From Galaxea fascicularis (Eukaryota; Cnidaria; Anthozoa; Scleractinia; Euphylliidae), in the NCBI GenBank assembly GCA_948470475.1, contig OX419337.1, forward strand, positions 19,877,306 to 19,941,305: a stretch of 64,000 nt of DNA, written 5' to 3'. This document shows, in pieces, positions 57,121 to 64,000 of the stretch (position 1 is its first letter; each line of letters opens with the position of its first letter). The notes below the pieces were generated by a model, which worked only from the letters and a program-made list of their open reading frames with translations, was not told the origin of the DNA and did no database searches. Both the position numbers and the translations under genes were made by a program.

Positions 57121-58315
57121 TCAACCAAATAAGGCAGTAGTTCCCTCGCGTACAACCAGCAAAGGAAGTGTATGCTGTGATCCTTTGTACTCAACATTCA
57201 CATACGCTTCTCCCAAGGGGCGCACAGTTTCACCAGTGTAGGTTGAAAGTATAACATTTGAGGGTTTCATTTCAACACTGGGGCAAACTTGTTTCACAAA
57301 AAATAATTGGGGCGAGGGACAGTGCACACCCAGTGTCCAACTGCATACTACAATCATTGTTTTCAATCTTCAGGGGCACGCAAATTTCAGATCTTGACAT
57401 AGCATTAACATCATAAACAACACACAACTCATCTTCATCAGATAACTGCTCCTGAGGGGACTTTTCTTCGAAACTCATGGAATTTACTCCATCTTTCTTA
57501 CAAACTCGAGCAATATGTTCTCGTAAGTTGCAGTTACGGCAAACAACATTCCTAAATTGGCATTTCGATCTTGCATGGTCAGAATTCCCACACGAAAAAC
57601 AAACATAAGACGTCGCTTGCTGAGACGTAGACCAAGCATGGCGAGGAGATGTCCGCGACGTAGACTTTGTGCGTGAATCTCCACGGGAAGGGGAAAGTAT
57701 AGTGGGAAATTCCTTCGCAACTGAATTCACCGGTTGAGACAATTGTTGTCGTTGGACTTGTTGAGTCCCTTTAGCTGCAATTTCGTCGGCGACAGCCACT
57801 TGAAGGGCCTGTTTAAATGTTCGATCCTCACTCAAGAGTTTTTTCCTTGTAGCTGGATGGCGAATACCACACACGAACTGTTCACGAAGCGAGCGGCTCA
57901 GGAACTCACCATAATTACAAGTCGAAGCCAGATGTCTCAAACGAGCGCTGTAAACCGACACGCTTTCATTTTCTTCTTGACAGCATCGATAAAATCTATA
58001 AGATTCGGCAACTTCCAATCGTTTGGGCTTAAAATGTTATCGCAGTAATTCACATAACGCCTCAAAAGTTTTCTCTTTCGGATTCTCAGGACGGCACAAA
58101 TCGCGAAGAGTGCCGTACGTCTTCTTACCAATAACGGAGATCGTCAATGCGACTTTTTTCTTACTGGCTTCCCGAACAACAGCTGCAGTCACTTCAGCAA
58201 GACACTGGCCAATATCATTGGCTACGAAGAACTGGTCAAGCCTTTCAAGGTACACAGTGAAAGCCTCAGAGGACGGGTCGAATTCTCCAACAGAACCAAG
58301 CAACGGTGAAGCCAT
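57121..58315 (-). pseudogene. gag-protease of retrotransposon 2, broken
   Basis: The Gag start is the ATG at 58315 (MASPLLGSVGEFDP). An in-frame TAA lies at 58037-58039, then the frame continues (RLEVAESYRFYRC; YSARLRHLASTC). Two zinc knuckles CFSCGNSDHARSKC and CRNCNLREHIARVC follow at about 57610-57500. The protease site LDTGCALS is at about 57345, just before a frameshift; the rest of the protease (57300-57121) ends with a TGA after TTALFG. Confidence 0.85.
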
Positions 58316-58454
58316 GGCGGCAACCACAAAAACGCCAGCAAGCACGTGGGCGAAAGTAAAAACGAACAAAACGAACTGAAAGAATTTCATCTGGTGTAAC
58401 AAATACGGCGAAACAGTAGTATATCACAAAAGTATCCCATCCTCGTCCCCAAAC

Positions 58455-58610
58455 TGTTATAACTGAGGACCTCCGAGCCGAAATAATGAGTAAGCAACGA
58501 ATCTTATGAGACACACGAACTGTACTCCTTTTATCTCTTCTAGTGCGCAAGCGCACACACGCAACTCAACACATGACGCAACAAAACCAAACAAAAGCCA
58601 CGATATAACA
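58455..58610 (-). repeat. 5' LTR of retrotransposon 2
   Basis: 156 bp, near-identical to 53884-54038, bordered outside by GTCAG. Confidence 0.92.
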
Positions 58611-59290
58611 GTCAGGATCTCCAGTATAGATTTACTGGAAAAGATTCCACAGGCTACCTTGCCACAATTTTATGAGATTGATTAAATGGCTTAGTAGTGA
58701 AAGTGATTCTCACCAACAAAGGAAAACAGTTCTGATATTTGCATACCTTGGAGTGAGACTAAGGGATTGTGTCTCACTCTTCAGTAGGTTTGATATTACT
58801 GTTGAACAGCTTACAGAACTGAGCATTAGTGCTCGTGACTATTATCGGGTGAATGCATTGTTTCTCCCTACCTCTGTAAATCCTACTGTGTGGACAATTG
58901 GACACATCATTCCTGCCCGCACTAAAGAGGTACATGAGAAATGTGGGCAAGGGCTTGGTATCGTAACAATGGAAGGGAGGGAAGCAAAACACATTGCTTT
59001 GAAAAAACTAAGTGAAAATACATTTTATAAAAGGCGCTGGTATGAGATTTTCAAACATGAGCTTGTAATGTTAGTGTAGCTTCCTGAGCAAGGGTTCAAC
59101 CATACAAGCATACTGCTGTATACATCCCAGACAGGGTGTTTTCTGACCCAAGGTTTTGTTACTGCAAGCTAGAAAAAACTAGTGCCACTGATGAAAAATG
59201 TACATTCTGTGGTGGTCCGAATGGGTGGCACCGTAAGATGATCTTGCCTTCTTTACCATATGTAGAAGAAAACCGAATATTTGCACTGGC
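58611..59290 (+). pseudogene. 3' part of the multicopy ORF split by retrotransposon 2
   Basis: Open from 58672 to 59079 (VGVRLRDC is read LGVRLRDCVSLFSRF; then ARDYYRVNALFLPTSVNPTV and GQGLGIVTMEGREAKH) and continuing past a stop with a Cys-rich end, CYCKLEKTSATDEKCTFCGG, a probable small zinc-binding tail. Out of frame with the 5' half. Not named; see the 5' part. Confidence 0.55.
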
Positions 59291-59749
59291 AAATCCCTTT
59301 TAACTTGGACAGTCCGAGGATTATGAACTGAACTGAGTCGCCTATGCAACTTTTTCAGCAAGATGGTTATTTCCCTAGCAATGATCGAACCAACTTCAAT
59401 GACCGAATTTCGCAATCTTTCAATCGAATTCTGATTATTTCGATGCTTTTCAAATAATCTCATTAGGTTTTCCTAGACTTCGTTTTCAAACAGGACAAAG
59501 TTATCAACATCATTACGCAGAGGGCATAGAATCTTCGTGGCTTCATTTATAAATTTCACATTGGCCGCCATTTTTTAACTTGAATTCAAATCAATACCGC
59601 TGGCCTATTGTTTCATAGAATATTCATGATACAGTCATTAAAGGGAGACGCACTTAATTTGACAGACCTGTGATACAAATCCTTTCAGTGGTGATCAATG
59701 TAAGCGATCATTAAAATCAGCTCCCTTTCTACAGCAAGAAAGCATAACG
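59291..59749 (+). other. Unrecognised segment, then the 5' flank of copy H
   Basis: Bases 59300-59575 are unique with no gene. From 59590 the upstream block of the receptor units begins (TTTCATAGAATATTCATGAT, TTTGACAGACCTGTGATACA, GATCATTAAAATCAGCTCCC). Confidence 0.5.
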
Positions 59750-60655
59750 GCAACGACAAACGTTAGCGCACATCCCATTTACAAATCATAGATGGAACAT
59801 TATTGTTCAATAAAATAACCAACCAGTTAATGGTCCTCTTAGTACTAAACTTTTTCGTGTCTGTCACCGCATTCTGGGGAATGCTCTAATCCTAGCTGCC
59901 CTTCACAAGGAGTCTTTACTTCATCCGCCGTCCAAACTCTTGTTTCGTAACCTGGCGACAACTGATCTGACTGTTGGTATCATTCGGTACAGCCTTTGTA
60001 TGTTACTTATTTAATATCTGTGTTCAATGAACCATGGCATATTTGTCGCTTCGCAGTTCTTGGTTCTTCTATCACATCCTATATTTTGTGTGGAGTGTCA
60101 CTCTTAACACTGACCGCAATAAGCGTGGACAGACTTCTCGCTCTGTCATTAGGGCTCAGATACAGACAAGTTGTAACTTTGAAGCGAATCTATATACTAT
60201 GCATCTGTATGTGGTGTATGATTATTATCGTTTCAACGACGCTTTTTTGGAATCAGCGTATAACCTTATTGGTTGGATTCAATATTGTATTACTGTGGTT
60301 AGCCAACACAGTATTTTCTTACGCATTCTTCGTCCTGTGGCGTCGTGACCAAGTTCAACCACAAGGAAAGCAAAACTAAAACGTTCTGCTGAACAGAGCG
60401 CGATACAGAAAGACAGTTTACAGTGCATTGTGGGTGCAGTTTACATTAGTTCTTTGTTATCTACCTTATACTATAACCGATGTTTTTCGTGTTCGAGGAG
60501 CGGTGTCGCCATCTCTACTCGTAGCTAGGTTTTTCACAGCCTTTTTACTTTACCTAAACTCGTCATTAAACCCACTTTTTTACTGTTCGAAGATCAGAAA
60601 AGTGCGTCGAACAGTAAAAGATATGGTCAAAGGAGTGTTTGGTTCATCAAGTTAA
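59750..60655 (+). pseudogene. GPCR copy H, pseudogene
   Basis: The start codon region reads AACGGCAACG in place of AATGGCAATG, so the ATG is lost. A gap removes about five codons of the N-terminus, a missing T at about 59871 and an extra base at about 59986 shift the frame, and CAA is changed to TAA at 60377-60379 in intracellular loop 3. From about 59996 on the rest is one frame: SVDRLLALSLG, CYLPYTI and NPLFYCSKI (Trp to Ser), ending in GSSS. Confidence 0.9.
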
Positions 60656-63173
60656 GATTACCTTATATTTTACCTTAGTCAAGTTTACTTCCTGTTTGTA
60701 AATGAAACAACTCATGCAGGGTAAAGTTCATAAACCAGACTTAAAAATAACGACGTAGTGTAAAATTGTTTGTACGGTGGAAAGCGATAGGGAAGAACTG
60801 GTTACTTCAATGTATAAGTAATCTGAGTTACTCTCTGAATATTGTTTTTCAGTTTACCCTCTCGGAGAAAAGGTGTAACCATCAACGCTCCAGAGAAGCT
60901 GCGAGCAAGGAATCTAATATCGATCTTATTACGCGTTTTGGTTTCCATTGACTGATTGTGCATTTTCTTTACTTTAAGACGGTTATTCCCTGAAGAGGAA
61001 ACTTTCTGTTTGACTTTAATTTGGTTTCAACGGGAGGAACGACCTTTGCTGTCTTAACATTTTTGCCTCCTCCATTTCATTACTGTTTTCCACAACAGAA
61101 AAAAAGGAACAAAATTTTAGGATGCAAAATTATGGATACCCTTGACAGGAGTGGGGCGAAAGAGGACATTACCCGAGCCATTTTGTCAAAATCACCGCTG
61201 AAACCAATATAACGTAGACTACTTACGCGACTGAATTAAAATGATTAGCAAATGATTGTCATGATAAAACCATCGTTCTTTTGGGAAATATTCATATTAT
61301 TCAAATAAAGTATAAAAAAGGAATACCTGAAGTATCTTTCTATCGAATGTAAACTGAATAACAGGGTGTTTTGACCTTCGCCTTATACTTACAACAAGTA
61401 AAAGTTGGGTTTTTCCCGTGTTGTAATTGTGCGAGGACCACTACGAACAGATGCAAAAACAACAGCAACGTGATGTTTGTCGCTGAGAAGCAAATTGAAA
61501 CTTCCTCTCTGGTTATTATAAATAATTAGGCTGAACCACCATCTTTTTTTTTTCTTTTTCATCCGGCGTTTTGATTCCTCCTAAATTAATGTTTGATATG
61601 GACATCAGCTTTAGTCAACACTTTTTATGGCCTTGTTAGTCGTTTATCATATCACATCGAAATGTATATAGGACGTACGTTGAAGTAACAGTCTTATTAA
61701 CACAGACACAAACGAAATTTCCAAGAATGACAACCTTAACATTGTTTCGCTTTCTCTGTCGCTTTTTCTTTAGAGGAGAACTGTAACCTATTTATAATTA
61801 AGCCCCACAGTGCAGTGCGACATAGCAACGTTGATTAACAATGTACTTGGTTGGAGTTAAAAGGTAACTTTGCCGCCATGTTAAATTAACAAGAGGAAAG
61901 AGGTTCCAGACAATTCTGAAAATTTTAAAATATGTAAAGTGAAGACGACAAACAACAATGGCTACCTTCTTATTTATGCCTGAAGAAATGGAGCAGTTAA
62001 TAGCTATAGTCACACTTACACTGTATTTAGATAATTATTTTCTTCTTTATTTATTTTGTTCTTATCTCTCTATGTTAGACTGAAACAAACAGTAGTTTAT
62101 AGGAGAGTATAGAAAAAGAAAAACAAAACAAGAAAATCTGATGGTAGTTGTCTTAATAATTTCGCACACTAGTTGTTTTTATTTAAACTAATAGTGTGGA
62201 ATTCACAAATGACCATTAACTTCTTTTCTGAGTGGCTCTTGACGCGAAGTGTGTAGCAACATTATGGCACGATTGGATTGTTTTTTTGTCCTCTAGGGTC
62301 GAGTGCCTGTCACGTGGTCTAGTAAGCCACACATGTACGCATTGCAGACTTATTTTTAATGTTCTTTAAAAAAAAAAAAAAACGAAACAAAAATAAAGAT
62401 AAGATGAGACAGAAAATTATGGCGATTAGAAAACGGCTGTCGCTTCAAGAAAAAGGGCAATAGTCACTTCTTCCGATTGGAGGAGCTGCGGCATGCATGG
62501 CAAAAACGCTTGAACTGCGCCAAAGTTTTACTTTAGGTTCGTTACTTAAAAATGGCAAAGGAAAACAAAAGGCTGAAAGCGACAATAAAACAAAATTATG
62601 ACTGAATAAAGAAGAAAAATGCCTATTAAAGTGAGCATGTGCTTTACATGTGGTTGACGGCTTGTTATACTGTTTTTTTCGCCGAAATTGTGCTTACTGT
62701 TTACTCACCACTTTTGTTTTGTTTTGTTTTTTTTTTTGCTTTTCTATTTGATTTTTATTAATTTTTGTTAGTATAGCTACGTTTCAATCAAACAAGTGAT
62801 ACATTTTCTGTTTTCACTGGAAGTATTGTCACTTTTCGTTTTATCTTAGGCTGTGGTACATTTAATGTTCATGTCAGTAGTAAAAGAAAGGAAGTAAAAC
62901 TTGTCTTTTTTTTTTAATCCGAGCTAACTAAAGAATTATAAATGCACAGCTGCGACAGTTGATAATTGAAAAGTGATTCGGTATCCTGCTAATTGACGCT
63001 TCCCTTCCGTTCAGGCAGCCTTCAATTAAACCGGATGCTTCATAGAATATTTATGTTCCAGCTGACGTAGTTAAACTGATTTGAAATATAATTTGAAATA
63101 TAAATCCTGTGGTCATCAGAGATTTACGCGATCACTGAAATTAGCTCCCTTTCTACAGCAACACTGTAGTAAA
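60656..63173 (+). other. 3' flank of copy H and 5' flank of copy I
   Basis: No gene. Bases 60690-61680 match the 3' flank after copies A and E. Bases 61690-62480 match 44850-45240 and 46200-46545. Bases 62480-63170 are the receptor-unit upstream block ending in the promoter region of copy I. Confidence 0.6.
63099..63105 (+). promoter_or_regulatory. Possible TATA box of GPCR copy I
   Basis: TATAAAT in GAAATATAAATCC, 75 bases before the ATG. The same GATATAAAT or GATACAAAT context precedes other copies at a similar place. Start-site mapping is not possible from sequence alone. Confidence 0.4.
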
Positions 63174-64000
63174 ATGATGATGACAAACTTAACTGCCAAT
63201 CCGAGTCACAAATCATTTATAGAACATTATTGTTCAACAGAATTGGCGGAGGAAAGAACCAACGAATTAATGGTCCTCTTAGTACTAAACATTTTTGTGT
63301 CCGTTAGCGCATTTCTGGGTAATGCTCTGATCCTAGCTGCTCTTAACAAAGAATCTTCACTTCATCCGCCGTCCAAACTCTTGTTTCGGAACCTGGCGAC
63401 AACTGATCTTGCTGTTGGTATCATTGTACCGCCCCTTAAAGTCACTTATTTTGTATCGTTACTGAATAAACAATGGCATATTTGTCGCTTCGCACTTCTT
63501 GGTTCTTCTATCACATCCTACATTTTGTGTGGAGTGTCACTCTTAACACTGACCGCAATAAGCGTGGACAGACTTCTCGCTCTGTCGTTAGGGCTCAAGT
63601 ACAGACAAGTTGTAACTTTGAAGCGAATCTATAAAATATGCATCGTTTTTTGGTTTGCGTGTACTATCAATTCGACGATGGATTTCTGGAATAAAAATAT
63701 AACCGTTTGGGGTGGAGGCATTGGTGCATTACTGTGTTTAGTCACCTCAGTATTTGCTTACGCAAAGATATTCTTTACCCTTCGGCGTCGAGACCAAGTT
63801 CAAACTCAAGGACAGCAAAACCAAAACGTTCTCCTGAACAGAGCGCGATACAAAAAGACAGTGAACAGTGCACTGTGGGTGCAGTTAACATTAGTTTTCT
63901 GTTATCTACCTTATGCTATAAACGAAGTTTTTCGTTTTCGAAGAGGGCTGTCCCCATCTCTACTCGTCGCTGGTTTGTTCACAGCCGCTTTAGTTTTCCT
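63174..64000 (+). CDS. Class A orphan GPCR, copy I, intact as far as visible (3' partial)
   Basis: Starts at ATG ATG ATG (63174; 63177 and 63180 are alternatives) and stays open to the window end, about 275 codons. It reads like copy A: sequon NLT near the N-terminus, [28 protein letters not shown] (TM1), LATTDLAVGIIVPPLKVTY (TM2), CGVSLLTLTAISVDRLLAL (TM3 and DRL), WFACTINSTMDFW (TM4), FAYAKIFFTLRRRDQ (TM5), VFCYLPYAI (TM6) and the start of TM7. The NPLLY motif and the stop lie beyond the window. No frameshift or stop is seen. A plasma-membrane receptor of unknown ligand. Confidence 0.88.
   Translation, partial: MMMTNLTANPSHKSFIEHYCSTELAEERTNELMVLLVLNIFVSVSAFLGNALILAALNKESSLHPPSKLLFRNLATTDLAVGIIVPPLKVTYFVSLLNKQWHICRFALLGSSITSYILCGVSLLTLTAISVDRLLALSLGLKYRQVVTLKRIYKICIVFWFACTINSTMDFWNKNITVWGGGIGALLCLVTSVFAYAKIFFTLRRRDQVQTQGQQNQNVLLNRARYKKTVNSALWVQLTLVFCYLPYAINEVFRFRRGLSPSLLVAGLFTAALVF

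Larger units (their letters stand above)
53884..58610 (-). mobile_element. Gypsy-type LTR retrotransposon 2, degraded, with intact LTRs and TSD
   Basis: A 4,727-bp element on the minus strand with LTRs of 155-156 bp (TG...CA) that differ at only about four positions, and a perfect GTCAG target duplication (53879-53883, 58611-58615). The 5' LTR is followed on the minus strand by GTTTGGGGACGAGGATGGG, like the TTTGGCGACGAGGAT of retrotransposon 1. Gag, protease, RT, RNase H, integrase are in Ty3/Gypsy order. At least three stops and several frameshifts break it. Confidence 0.93.

Overview
The window looks like cnidarian, most likely anthozoan (stony-coral-type), nuclear DNA. It is AT-rich, its receptor genes lack introns, and it is crowded with eukaryotic mobile elements: Gypsy-type LTR retrotransposons, a Penelope-like element with a GIY-YIG nuclease, a LINE tail, tRNA-derived SINEs and many terminal-inverted-repeat (TIR) elements. 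Species assignment is inference from the protein families; no mitochondrial, rRNA or marker gene is present. No bacterial operon or CRISPR array is seen.

The backbone is a tandem array, all on the + strand, of paralogous single-exon class A GPCR genes. Each unit has a conserved 5' block, a coding region of about 920 bp and a conserved 3' flank. Nine coding copies or remnants are visible, here called A to I: A (1232-2155, intact), B (12240-13120), C (16636-18870, interrupted), D (27166-28089, one TGA), E (31154-32028), F (37076-38026, one TGA), G (fragments at 47714 and 50310), H (59750-60655) and I (63174 to the window end, open). Extra 5' or 3' blocks without a gene (about 4440-4625, 14480-15470, 30085-30225) suggest further units that lost their coding part. 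Only the outermost copies are undamaged; all interior copies are broken.

Between the genes lie nested insertions. 4831-11740: a Penelope-like remnant with terminal inverted repeats, itself hit by a 4.5-kb Gypsy element (154-bp LTRs, target duplication ATGCC) and by a 1.6-kb TA-flanked TIR element. That TIR element carries an intact 334-aa PB1/coiled-coil/CCHC open reading frame, the most interesting item here. 18899-24504: an LTR retrotransposon with unusual CGCCA...TGGCG LTR ends. 35148-36989 and 38582-39910: two TIR elements sharing an inner core but not their ends. 42833-44837: a TIR element with arms of about 520 bp, a 6-bp target duplication and a truncated HTH transposase-type exon. 49035-50309 and 51222-53004: TIR elements, the second holding two minisatellites. 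53884-58610: a second Gypsy element (TSD GTCAG) that split an older multicopy ORF. Several MITEs and SINEs are scattered between.

Functionally, the window is one receptor family being expanded and pseudogenised while mobile elements accumulate. The protein-coding genes that still look capable of making a product are GPCR A, GPCR I and the PB1 ORF. All three LTR retrotransposons have stops or frameshifts in gag/pol and look dead as autonomous elements.
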